A stretch of DNA of 64,000 bases from JAXGXJ01 sp963816155 (GTDB taxonomy: Bacteria; Actinomycetota; Thermoleophilia; RBG-16-64-13): the NCBI GenBank assembly GCA_963816155.1, contig CAWFJE010000009.1, positions 303,567 to 367,566 of the forward strand. The letters run 5' to 3'. The position numbers and the translations under genes were made by a program. Below are positions 1 through 7,306 of the stretch, one piece after another; position 1 is the first letter of the stretch; every line of letters starts with the position of its first letter. A model generated the notes under the pieces. It was not told where the DNA came from, made no database searches, and saw only the letters and a list, made by a program, of their open reading frames with translations.

Positions 1-1152
1 GCTGAGGAAGGCGACGTAGCGACCGTCGGCACCCGCCTTCAGATAGCGGCCGAAGCCGGCCATGCCCGCCTGTGGTGTGGCGAACGAGTACCAGTCCCTG
101 CCCGCCACCCAGACTCTTCCGCTTGACAGAAGCCCCCACGGCGTATCGGCGCCGTGGTAGCGGAGACAGCCGAAGTTGTTGTTGCGGGCCACGGCGCCGC
201 CCAGATCCGGATCACCCAGCGAGGTCTCCGCGGCGATGATCACCAGTTGCGAGAGGACCGGTATGCCGTACCAATCAGCGTTCTGTACCACCATCTGCCC
301 GGTGATGGGACTGCTGTGGGGCTGGAACAGATAGGTGTCCATGAAGTCCGCCTGTGCTTTCTGCTCTGGGGTCAAGCCCTGACCTGGAGAGATACCGGCG
401 CTCTGTGCTTCGCCGTTGGCCGCCGTTGTGCCGATGTCCCCAGAATTGCCTCCCCCGCCCCCCGCGTCTGTCGCCGGGTCAGCCGCGGGGATGATGACGC
501 TGCCCGGGTCAAGGCCGTCGGCGCGGTAGACGACCAGGCTAAGTTGTGCCCGGGTGACGTTTGCCACAGGATAGAGACGGTCACCGTTCCCGATGACGAG
601 CCCGTTGGCAATGGCGAGGGCCAGGTGAGGCCTTGCGGCCGGCGACACGGCGCCCTCGTCGTAGAACGGGCCCAGCAGCCTATCGACCCGGGCGTCGGAC
701 AGTTGCAGAGCTTCGTCCTCCCAACCCAGGCTGCGAATGGTCATCACCACCATCTGCTGGCGCAAGAGAGGAGAGTAGGGGCGGAAACTGCCGTCGGCGA
801 AGCCGGTCATCCAACCTTGTTCCAACATTGCCTGTGCGTAGGGCGCTTTGACATCATCTACGTCCGCGAAATGCGGAGCGGCTGCGGAAGGCTCTGCGCC
901 TCTCCAGAGGGCGATGATCTTGGCGGTCTGTCCCCTTGTGACAGTGTCGTTGGGGAGGAAGGTGCCTTCAAGGGTGCCTGCCACGATGTTCTGCGCGACC
1001 AGGGCCTCGATGGCTTTGTGAGCGGGATCGGTTTCTGCTACGTCGGGGAAGGTGGATGGATGTGCCTGCGCTGAACCGGTGGCCGGTCCTCCCAGGAGTA
1101 CTGCCACGAGAAGCAGTAGCGCGGGGATGGCAAGCCGTATCGTTCTCTTCAT
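1..1152 (-). CDS. SLH-domain cell-wall protein with lytic-enzyme-like C-terminus (3' end outside window)
   Basis: An open frame runs from ATG at 1152 to the window edge (384 codons, no stop), so the C-terminus is missing. Residues 1-30 form a signal peptide (MKRT, hydrophobic core, cleavage near AQA). Three S-layer-homology modules follow (about residues 33-75, 92-135 and 150-195), with TFPDV-like and GYxDGxFxP-like motifs such as FADGSFRPYSP. SLH modules bind pyruvylated secondary wall polymer, so the protein is probably surface-anchored. After a Gly/Asp-rich linker, about residues 265-384 contain an ETSLGDPDLGG...ARNNNFGCL pattern resembling the glucosaminidase/lysozyme-like fold used to cut peptidoglycan. 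The catalytic assignment is tentative because the end is cut off. A GGCAGAGGT stretch just upstream may serve as ribosome binding site. Confidence 0.75.
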   Translation of the reverse strand, partial: MKRTIRLAIPALLLLVAVLLGGPATGSAQAHPSTFPDVAETDPAHKAIEALVAQNIVAGTLEGTFLPNDTVTRGQTAKIIALWRGAEPSAAAPHFADVDDVKAPYAQAMLEQGWMTGFADGSFRPYSPLLRQQMVVMTIRSLGWEDEALQLSDARVDRLLGPFYDEGAVSPAARPHLALAIANGLVIGNGDRLYPVANVTRAQLSLVVYRADGLDPGSVIIPAADPATDAGGGGGNSGDIGTTAANGEAQSAGISPGQGLTPEQKAQADFMDTYLFQPHSSPITGQMVVQNADWYGIPVLSQLVIIAAETSLGDPDLGGAVARNNNFGCLRYHGADTPWGLLSSGRVWVAGRDWYSFATPQAGMAGFGRYLKAGADGRYVAFLS

Positions 1153-1509
1153 ACCTCTGCCTTTTTCGTTTACAGCTGCTGGGGCGGAGGAGAGGTCATG
1201 GTTCAGGCCGGAACGCACGCTACCCGTGTCCATGGCGCGACGCAAGGTCGGACCAAAGACCGATGTGTATTGGGAGAAGGGGAGCTAGCGGAAGGAAGTC
1301 TCGCGATGCGCTTTGGGCCTGGTCACAACTCTCCAGTTCGCCCTCTGCCCGAGTCTAGTACATTGAAGACCCAAGGCTGGTGTTACAACAACGGCGGGCA
1401 GGATACCAGAGTCCTCCGTCGGTGTCACGTGACGACACTCGCCCGCCGGGGAGGGCAACAGCGGCGGCCCCCGGGCGGGGGCCGCGCACATTCTGGGGTA
1501 AGCAGTCTG
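1153..1509. other. Intergenic region, 357 bp, without a supportable gene
   Basis: Lies between the SLH-protein start (minus strand, reading left) and the stop of the ABC permease (minus strand). It holds the permease operon's terminator-like hairpin (1464-1485) and a perfect 10-bp palindrome GTCACGTGAC at 1424-1433. The rest is presumably the 5' leader and promoter of the SLH gene. Short open frames crossing it on the plus strand lack ribosome binding sites and family resemblance. Confidence 0.6.
1464..1485 (-). terminator. Hairpin downstream of ABC-2 exporter operon
   Basis: Nine-base perfect arms GCGGCCCCC/GGGGGCCGC around a 4-nt loop, about 25 bp past the permease stop. There is no clear T-run on the minus strand, so termination efficiency is uncertain. 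Confidence 0.5.
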
Positions 1510-2325
1510 CTACGAGAGGACGTCCTTGCGGCGGAAGACCAAGTAGGCCACACCGGTCAGGCCGACGATCCACAGGGCGAAGTTGATCATCGCGTCGCGG
1601 ATGGGTGCCCACACAATGGGTTCGCGGAAGAGGTTGATCCAGGCCGTGAAATGGCTGGTGAACAGGTAGGGCTGCAGAAAATCGAACACGCTCAGTCCGC
1701 CCAGCACGAGCATCACGATCACGAGCACCAATGCGGCTCCCACGGCCGTCAGGCTGGAGTTGGTGAGGGTGGAGAACAGGACCGCCAGCGACACCACCGT
1801 GGCCATGCCGACCAAGACGAAGAGGTAGGCAAGGAATATCAGCCAGATACTCTCCCCTACCCCCACGGTCTGCCCGCTGAGCAGCGTCATCGGTCCGAGG
1901 CCGTAGATGACCCCTCCGGCGATGAGCGAGCCCACGGCCAGCAACACCAAACCGACGGCGACGTACAGATTGGCGACGAACCACTTGGCGAGGAGCACTG
2001 CTCCCCGGCGGACCGGTTGCATGAGCAGGGTTCGCAGGGTGCCGTTCTCGGCTTCGCCGGCAATCGCTTGGCTGCCCGACATGGCAGCCAAGAGGGGGAG
2101 GAGGAACGTGACGAGAGCGAAGAGCGAGGCGACCGCTACCAGCAGACCGTTGTCCTTGATGAGGTCGAAGAACTCAGGGCCGCCCTGTTCGGCCGGCGGG
2201 GGACCGCCGGTCGACAGGCGCAGCGCCACGGTGATGATGAAGGGGATGAGGAACAGGCCCGCCCAGCCGAAGTAGGTACGCTTCTGGAAGAGGAGCTTGA
2301 CGAATTCCCGCGAGATGTGGCTCAT
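1510..2325 (-). CDS. ABC-2 type transporter permease
   Basis: A 271-aa integral membrane protein of the ABC-2 (drug/lipid exporter) permease type: a cytoplasmic N-terminus, an extracellular loop around residues 40-55, then about six hydrophobic helices. A GEAENGTLRTLLMQPVRR segment near residue 90 is the conserved cytoplasmic ABC-2 signature (E..GTL..LL..P..R). The ATG overlaps the stop of the ATPase gene (ATGA), indicating translational coupling. With the upstream ATPase and LolA-like protein it should form an exporter. The substrate cannot be read from sequence; lipid, lipoprotein or antimicrobial-peptide export are all possible. Confidence 0.85.
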   Translation of the reverse strand: MSHISREFVKLLFQKRTYFGWAGLFLIPFIITVALRLSTGGPPPAEQGGPEFFDLIKDNGLLVAVASLFALVTFLLPLLAAMSGSQAIAGEAENGTLRTLLMQPVRRGAVLLAKWFVANLYVAVGLVLLAVGSLIAGGVIYGLGPMTLLSGQTVGVGESIWLIFLAYLFVLVGMATVVSLAVLFSTLTNSSLTAVGAALVLVIVMLVLGGLSVFDFLQPYLFTSHFTAWINLFREPIVWAPIRDAMINFALWIVGLTGVAYLVFRRKDVLS

Positions 2326-3347
2326 GACGCGCCTCCGCCGTCCGGCGAGAGAGGGCCGCCTCTATCGCCTGCCTCTTCGCGTGCCGTGAGCTCCAGGAAC
2401 ATGTCCTCGAGACCTTGCTCAATAGCCGGTACAACCGCCAGAACGTCGATCTGGTCGGACACGAGCCTGCGCACCATCTCCGGGACGAACCCGTCGCTGC
2501 TCTCCACTACCAAGTACTCCTCGTCCTGCCGGACTCCGGTCGGTGAGGTCATGCTTCTGAGTACCTCCATGGCCCGCGACTGATCTCCGGTGAGGACTTT
2601 GACGGCGTTGCTGGTGGGGTGAAGCTCCGACACCGGCCCTTGTACTATCATGCGGCCCTTACGCACTATGGCCGCCCGGTTGCAGACCAGTTCCACCTCG
2701 TGCAGCAGGTGCGAGGAGAGGAAGACCGTGGTGCCGTCGCGCCCCAGTTGGCGGATCAGTTCGCGCACATCCTTCATGCCTTGGGGGTCCAGGCCGCTCG
2801 TGGGCTCGTCCAGGATGATGAGGTCGGGGCGATGAACGAGGGCAAGGCCTATGCCCAAGCGCTGGCGCATGCCATGGGAATAGCTGCCCACTTTCGAGCC
2901 GCCGCGCTCGGACAGGCCCACCATCTCCAGCACTTCGGTGATGCGCTCCTCGGTGACCTCTCCGTTCATCCGCCCCAGGACGCGTAGGTTGCGCCGGGCG
3001 GTCATGTTGTTGTAGAACATGGGATCGTCCACGAAGCCGCCCATGTGCCGCAGGGCTTCCTGCCGCGCTGCGGGGACCGGGTGGTCGAGCACCTGGGCGT
3101 AGCCGCTGGTGGGATAGATGAGTCCGAAGATGAGGCGGATGGTGGTGGTCTTGCCGGCACCGTTGGGGCCGAGGAAGCCGAAAATGTCGCCTCTGCAGAC
3201 AGACAGGTCGAGTTCGTCGACAGCGCGGAGCCTCTTGAAGTCCTTGGTGAGCTTGTGCGTCGAGAGGACGACGGTCTGCTCGCTGCAGGAGTCGCTTTGA
3301 AGAGCTCCCGGGCCGGTGGTGACCGGTGTCAGGCCATCAGCGGACAT
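2322..3347 (-). CDS. ABC transporter ATP-binding protein (exporter type)
   Basis: A 341-aa nucleotide-binding subunit. Walker A GPNGAGKT is at residues 60-67, signature YSHGMRQRLG near 156-165, and Walker B LIILDEPTSGLDP near 177-189, with a downstream H-loop histidine (SSHLLHEVE). The C-terminal ~110 residues are the variable extension common in ABC-2 exporter ATPases. The N-terminus is about 25 residues longer than usual, so an internal start near residue 28 is possible, but the listed ATG overlaps the preceding gene's stop by 11 bp, which fits coupling. It should energise the permease encoded immediately downstream. Confidence 0.9.
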   Translation of the reverse strand: MSADGLTPVTTGPGALQSDSCSEQTVVLSTHKLTKDFKRLRAVDELDLSVCRGDIFGFLGPNGAGKTTTIRLIFGLIYPTSGYAQVLDHPVPAARQEALRHMGGFVDDPMFYNNMTARRNLRVLGRMNGEVTEERITEVLEMVGLSERGGSKVGSYSHGMRQRLGIGLALVHRPDLIILDEPTSGLDPQGMKDVRELIRQLGRDGTTVFLSSHLLHEVELVCNRAAIVRKGRMIVQGPVSELHPTSNAVKVLTGDQSRAMEVLRSMTSPTGVRQDEEYLVVESSDGFVPEMVRRLVSDQIDVLAVVPAIEQGLEDMFLELTAREEAGDRGGPLSPDGGGAS

Positions 3348-4719
3348 CGGCGGCCAGGTCTCTCAGGTCCGCGGCCGGGATGCCCCCCGCGGCGATCACA
3401 CCCACCTCGTCCTGGTGCCAGGCCAGCAGCGAAGCCAGGGCGGTGGAGAGCTCGAACCCGGCGTTGCCGTTCACGGTCACCGCGCCCAGCAGGGGCACTT
3501 GGCCGAGAAGACTCTGCAGCGCCATGCTCTGGGCGGGGGCCAGAGGCGTTTCCACCAGAACCACCGTATCGAAGCCCTGCCCGTAAACAAGGACCGCCAA
3601 CGGGCCCGCGAAGTCTCCCAGCAGGCCCAGGCCGGCTCCGCCCAGGGGCGTGTCAGCGCCGGACTGCCCGCCGGACATGCCTTCGAGCATGCCGTTTTCG
3701 GACAGCGCCTTCTGAAGGTCATCGCCCTGAGGCAGGTCGATCACGTAGGCCGCCTTGAATGGGTATATAGTCTCGTTCCCCTGCAAAGCCGCCAGCTTGA
3801 AGCCCGCCTTGGCTTCGGCCTCGGCGAGAGTGAGGGGCTTGAGATCCGTGGACTCCAGGCCCGCGGTGTCACTGAGAGATCCGGCGTCGCCAGCCGTCCC
3901 GCCCTTGTCGAAGGGAAGGGTGAGTTCCTTCTTCTGTAACTCCACTCCCGGCGGAGTGGGCGCCACAAAGATGGCCTCGTCGATGGCGTCGTAGGAGACA
4001 CTGTCGAAACCGGCAGAGAACAGCGGTTGCGCGTTACCTCGGCCGAACACCTGGGCCCGCAAGGGGACGTAAGTCTCCCCGTCTATGGCTACCGTCAGCG
4101 AACCGAACAGCGAATTGTCGGACTCGGGAGTGAGGGTCAGTAGGTAGCAGAGGCGCCCGGCGACAGATCCCTGACCGGTGATGTCAAGAGCGGCCGTCGG
4201 AGCGATCTTCTCGATCATGCCCGCAATGGTGGCCGGTATGTCGACGGGTTTCTGTGAGCCATCAGGCGCGTGCCCGCCCTCGCTGTCTGAGGAGCCGGCC
4301 GGCAGCGAGTATTCGGTGAGCGATCTAGCGGCGGCGTCGTACACGGTGATCGTGCCATTACCCGCGTAGATACTCGTGTCTCCTTCGACGCTTCCGAAGA
4401 TGTCGATGCGTGCCTGCTCATCTTGGATCCAAAGCCTTCCGCTACCCCCCTGAAGGAGGCTCGAGCTTCCCCCGCCCATGCTGCCTCCCATACTCAGAGC
4501 GCTGAGGGGGCCGAGGAGGTCATTGGTGACGGTGAAGTCGCCGCTCACGGAAAGGTTGCTCGCTGGTATGCCGGCCACCTTCTCCAGGAGCGCGGTGGGG
4601 GTGATGGAGGGGAGTTCTTCCTGGGCTTGCGCGTATGTTCGGACCAGACCGAAACTGAGCCCGGCCACGACGAGAACGGCCAGGAAGGCGACCAGTATGA
4701 TGTTGCGCTTGCGCTGCAT
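3337..4719 (-). CDS. LolA/MucB-like exported protein
   Basis: A 460-aa protein with an N-terminal membrane anchor or signal (about residues 6-30). The body has the fold signature of LolA/RseB-type lipoprotein-binding proteins: repeated sequence for an incomplete beta-barrel, with motifs such as GSGRLWIQDEQARIDIFG and GSVAGRLCYLLTLTPES. Such proteins carry or sense lipoproteins outside the membrane. It has a strong ribosome binding site (AAGGAGG, 8-13 bases before ATG) and is the first gene of the operon with the ABC ATPase and permease. The operon lies divergent to a two-component system, a classic arrangement for envelope-stress or peptide-sensing exporters (inference). Confidence 0.65.
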   Translation of the reverse strand: MQRKRNIILVAFLAVLVVAGLSFGLVRTYAQAQEELPSITPTALLEKVAGIPASNLSVSGDFTVTNDLLGPLSALSMGGSMGGGSSSLLQGGSGRLWIQDEQARIDIFGSVEGDTSIYAGNGTITVYDAAARSLTEYSLPAGSSDSEGGHAPDGSQKPVDIPATIAGMIEKIAPTAALDITGQGSVAGRLCYLLTLTPESDNSLFGSLTVAIDGETYVPLRAQVFGRGNAQPLFSAGFDSVSYDAIDEAIFVAPTPPGVELQKKELTLPFDKGGTAGDAGSLSDTAGLESTDLKPLTLAEAEAKAGFKLAALQGNETIYPFKAAYVIDLPQGDDLQKALSENGMLEGMSGGQSGADTPLGGAGLGLLGDFAGPLAVLVYGQGFDTVVLVETPLAPAQSMALQSLLGQVPLLGAVTVNGNAGFELSTALASLLAWHQDEVGVIAAGGIPAADLRDLAADVR

Positions 4720-4767
4720 GGTTACCTTACCTCCTTGCTGCGGATGAGGGCCGCAGATATGAAGAGC

Positions 4768-4773
4768 ACTTTA
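4768..4773 (-). promoter_or_regulatory. Possible -10 element of the LolA/ABC operon
   Basis: On the minus strand this reads TAAAGT, about 50 bp upstream of the LolA-like start. No convincing -35 is present, which fits a promoter needing an activator; the direct repeats at 4841-4862 lie about 70-90 bp upstream. Confidence 0.35.
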
Positions 4774-4840
4774 CCACGCGCGCGATACCCCGAACGGTTT
4801 CTGCCCGGGTGGTCGGAGGGGTCGGTGCGAATGGCTGCGA

Positions 4841-4862
4841 ATGCGTTCAGGATGCGTTCAGG
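4841..4862. promoter_or_regulatory. Tandem 11-bp direct repeat, likely response-regulator operator
   Basis: Two perfect, abutting copies of ATGCGTTCAGG (4841-4851 and 4852-4862). Direct repeats with an 11-bp period place two half-sites on one DNA face, the standard geometry for OmpR/PhoB-family dimers. An OmpR-family regulator is encoded 290 bp away, and the site is about 70 bp upstream of a candidate -10 for the divergent exporter operon. Confidence 0.6.
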
Positions 4863-4941
4863 TGGGTGGTGGCACCATGCAGACATGGAGTCACACAGCA
4901 TTGCTCAACCCCCCTCCTGAGCTGTGGCCCCAACCCTGTCC

Positions 4942-4975
4942 GGCGATGTCCGACCCAATCGGGGCGGACATCGCC
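4942..4975. repeat. Inverted repeat, 11-bp arms
   Basis: GGCGATGTCCG (4942-4952) and its perfect complement CGGACATCGCC (4965-4975) around a 12-nt loop, in the divergent intergenic region and followed at once by a second inverted repeat (4981-5041). Confidence 0.7.
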
Positions 4976-4980
4976 ACGCC

Positions 4981-5041
4981 CACACGGCGGTGACGGCGTT
5001 TGCGGCGTTCGGATAGTTCCGAACGCCGCGCCCGCCGTGTG
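4981..5041. repeat. Nested inverted repeat, 10-bp outer and 12-bp inner arms
   Basis: Outer arms CACACGGCGG (4981-4990) and CCGCCGTGTG (5032-5041) enclose inner arms GCGGCGTTCGGA (5002-5013) and TCCGAACGCCGC (5018-5029) with a 4-nt loop. Both arms are perfect. The structure lies upstream of two divergent operons, so it is not an ordinary end-of-gene terminator; an operator or a terminator of a short untranslated RNA are alternatives. Confidence 0.7.
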
Positions 5042-5115
5042 ACTCTCAGCCAGGATCGGCTCTCTCTACTCTACTTCGTGTCCGCCCTCCTGCTCGAACG
5101 CGTGTCTCGGGAAGC

Positions 5116-5144
5116 TTGTCCCCGCGCGCTCGGGGGGCGATACT
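5116..5144 (+). promoter_or_regulatory. Sigma-70-type promoter of the two-component operon
   Basis: -35 TTGTCC (5116-5121), a 17-bp spacer, then -10 GATACT (5139-5144). The response-regulator ATG is only 10 bp past the -10 start of the next base, so the transcript should be leaderless or carry a leader of just a few nucleotides. Confidence 0.55.
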
Positions 5145-5153
5145 ACGAGGACC

Positions 5154-5822
5154 ATGATGGAACCCCGCATTTTCGTCCTTGAGGACGACCCGCAGATGCG
5201 CTCCTTGCTGGTCCGTGGGATCCGTGAAGAAGGCTACGAGGTCGAAGGATACGCGAGAGGCGCCGACTTGCTTCGACGCGTGGCCGATGTGGTACCCGAT
5301 CTTCTCATCATAGATATCGGCCTGCCCGACGCGGACGGACGGGATGTGTGCCAGGCCGTCCGCGCCCAGGGTGTGAGTTCTCCGGTGCTCTTTCTGACGG
5401 CCCGCGACTCGCTTCCCGACCGGCTTTCCGGCTTCCGCGTGGGCGGAGACGACTACGTGACCAAGCCCTTCGCTTTCGCAGAACTGCTTGCCCGGGTCGA
5501 GGCCTTGGTGCGCCGCGGAGGTGTGGAGCGAGGTGTGGAGGCGGGTACGCTGGTCCTCAACCCGGCCAAGCACGCCGTGACGTGCGGTGATGTGACCGTG
5601 CCTCTCACACCCACCGAGTTCCGCTTGCTGGCCAAGCTGGCAGCCGCCCCCGGAGAAGCCGTCAGGCGCAAGGCGCTGGTGGAGACGGCTTGGCCGCATG
5701 GGGCCATCGTGTACGACAATACCCTGGACGCCTACGTCGCACGTCTGAGGCGCAAGGTCTGCTCGCTTCCCGGCGCGCCGCAGATCGTGACGGTGCGTGG
5801 CGTGGGCTACTCACTGAAATAG
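5154..5822 (+). CDS. OmpR-family response regulator
   Basis: A 222-aa two-domain regulator. The receiver has the acidic pair at residues 11-12, phospho-acceptor Asp54 (LLIIDIGLPDADG), the Thr of FLTARD and the conserved Lys104 (TKPF). The C-terminal winged helix (about 130-222) carries the TPTEFRLLAKLA entry and the recognition region ending in YVARLRRKV. It is co-transcribed with the histidine kinase 31 bp downstream and divergent from the LolA/ABC exporter operon. The 11-bp direct repeats at 4841-4862 are a plausible binding site. Met2 is an equally possible start given the short leader. Confidence 0.92.
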   Translation: MMEPRIFVLEDDPQMRSLLVRGIREEGYEVEGYARGADLLRRVADVVPDLLIIDIGLPDADGRDVCQAVRAQGVSSPVLFLTARDSLPDRLSGFRVGGDDYVTKPFAFAELLARVEALVRRGGVERGVEAGTLVLNPAKHAVTCGDVTVPLTPTEFRLLAKLAAAPGEAVRRKALVETAWPHGAIVYDNTLDAYVARLRRKVCSLPGAPQIVTVRGVGYSLK

Positions 5823-5853
5823 GGTGCAATGAAGCCGCCGCAAGGGATATAGC

Positions 5854-7218
5854 ATGAGGCGGTTGTTCTCGCGTATGGGGGTGCGCGACCGTCTTCTGTT
5901 GGCCGTCTTGGCCACCGTAGCAGTGGCGCTGGTGACCATGACCGTGGTCTTCAACTTCGTGCTCATCACCAGCCTTAACGCGGATGTAGACGAGCGGCTG
6001 CAGGGCATGGCTACCGACACCAGCCGCAATATCAGGATCTCCGGCGGGCAGGTGAGCCTTCCTCGACCCAGCGGCGACATCAAGGAACTCGGGTCGCAGA
6101 TATGGGTATTCGTGGGCGGTTACACCGTCGCGGCTCCCACGGTAGACCCGGCCATTTCCGAGGCCGCTCGTCAACTCGACGGCCAGTCCGCCCAATTCGT
6201 CGATGTTCCCGAGCAAGAGGTGCGCCTGTACGGGATCCCCCTCTACCACGAAGGCGAACGTATCGGTACGATCGTGTCGGGGTTGTCCACCAGTTCCTAC
6301 GTGCAGACCAAGAACGTCACCCTCCTGGGCACCATCACCTTCACGGCGGTGTTGCTCATAATCGTCGGCTTCGCGGGAAGGTGGCTTCTCAACTCGGCCT
6401 TCCGGCCTGTGGTGAGGATGACCGCTGAAGCCGAGGCCTGGAGCACCGAGGACCTCGACCGCCGCTTCGAGGTGGGGCCGCCCCACGATGAACTCACCCA
6501 GTTGGCGCACACGCTCGACGGCATGCTCGATAGGCTGGCAGCCAGTCTCCGGCGCGAGCAGCGTTTCTCGGCCGAGGTGTCTCACCAGTTACGCACGCCC
6601 GTGGCCAAGATCAAAGCGGAGGCGGAACTGGCACTGCGTCGCGAACGTGCGTCCGACTACTACCAGGAAGCGCTGGGCTCCGTCCTGCGCAGCGCCGACC
6701 AGATGGCGCGTACCGTCGAAGCCCTTCTGGCCGCGTCCCACAAAGAGGGTGGCCTGGCGCGGGGAAGGGCCGACGTGTGGCAGGTGCTCGCCGACGTCGT
6801 CGGCGACATCGGGGTGCTTGCCGACGAGAACGAGATCGAGGTGCGGGTGAGACCGCCGGCGCGCGATCTGCGCGTGGGCGTAGAACGCGACATCGCTGTG
6901 CAGATACTGCAGCCGGTGGTCGAGAACGCCTGTCACTTCGCGCACTCCGACGTGCTCCTGACCGCCACTCGCAACGGCAAGGAAGTGCACTTCGTGGTGG
7001 AGGATGACGGACCCGGCGTCACCGAAGAGGAGAGAGAGAAGATCTTCGAGCCGGGAGTCCGTGGCTCCGCGGCCGGCAACGGCGGGAACCCCTCCCGGGG
7101 AGCCGGGCTGGGCCTCCCCTTGGCGCGGCGCCTGGCTCGGGCCGCCTCGGGTGACGTGGAGTTGACCGCAGGAGATCGCGGGGCCCGCTTCGTGGTCCGC
7201 CTTCCCACAGGAAGGTAG
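5854..7218 (+). CDS. Sensor histidine kinase (HAMP-HisKA-HATPase)
   Basis: A 454-aa membrane kinase partnered with the preceding regulator. TM1 is at about residues 14-38, an extracytoplasmic sensor of about 115 residues follows, and TM2 is at about 157-180. Then come HAMP (about 180-232), the HisKA dimerisation domain with phospho-acceptor His244 in EVSHQLRTPVAKIK, and the HATPase domain with N-box VVENACHFAH, G1 box DDGPGV and G2 box GAGLGLPLARR. The sensor has no recognisable ligand domain. Given its neighbours it most likely monitors an envelope signal and adjusts the LolA/ABC exporter (inference). Confidence 0.92.
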   Translation: MRRLFSRMGVRDRLLLAVLATVAVALVTMTVVFNFVLITSLNADVDERLQGMATDTSRNIRISGGQVSLPRPSGDIKELGSQIWVFVGGYTVAAPTVDPAISEAARQLDGQSAQFVDVPEQEVRLYGIPLYHEGERIGTIVSGLSTSSYVQTKNVTLLGTITFTAVLLIIVGFAGRWLLNSAFRPVVRMTAEAEAWSTEDLDRRFEVGPPHDELTQLAHTLDGMLDRLAASLRREQRFSAEVSHQLRTPVAKIKAEAELALRRERASDYYQEALGSVLRSADQMARTVEALLAASHKEGGLARGRADVWQVLADVVGDIGVLADENEIEVRVRPPARDLRVGVERDIAVQILQPVVENACHFAHSDVLLTATRNGKEVHFVVEDDGPGVTEEEREKIFEPGVRGSAAGNGGNPSRGAGLGLPLARRLARAASGDVELTAGDRGARFVVRLPTGR

Positions 7219-7306
7219 AAGAAAGGCGCGGCCCCCTACCGCGGCCTCCCTCCGCCGCCCCGACGGCGGCTCGTCACCCTCACCCACCCGTCGGGATCAA
7301 CCGGGC

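Noticed and set aside
1198..2583. 461-codon open frame on the plus strand over the ABC permease and ATPase
   Set aside because: Composition (Gln/Glu/His-rich) is the typical reverse complement of membrane-protein codons; the minus-strand genes are clear.
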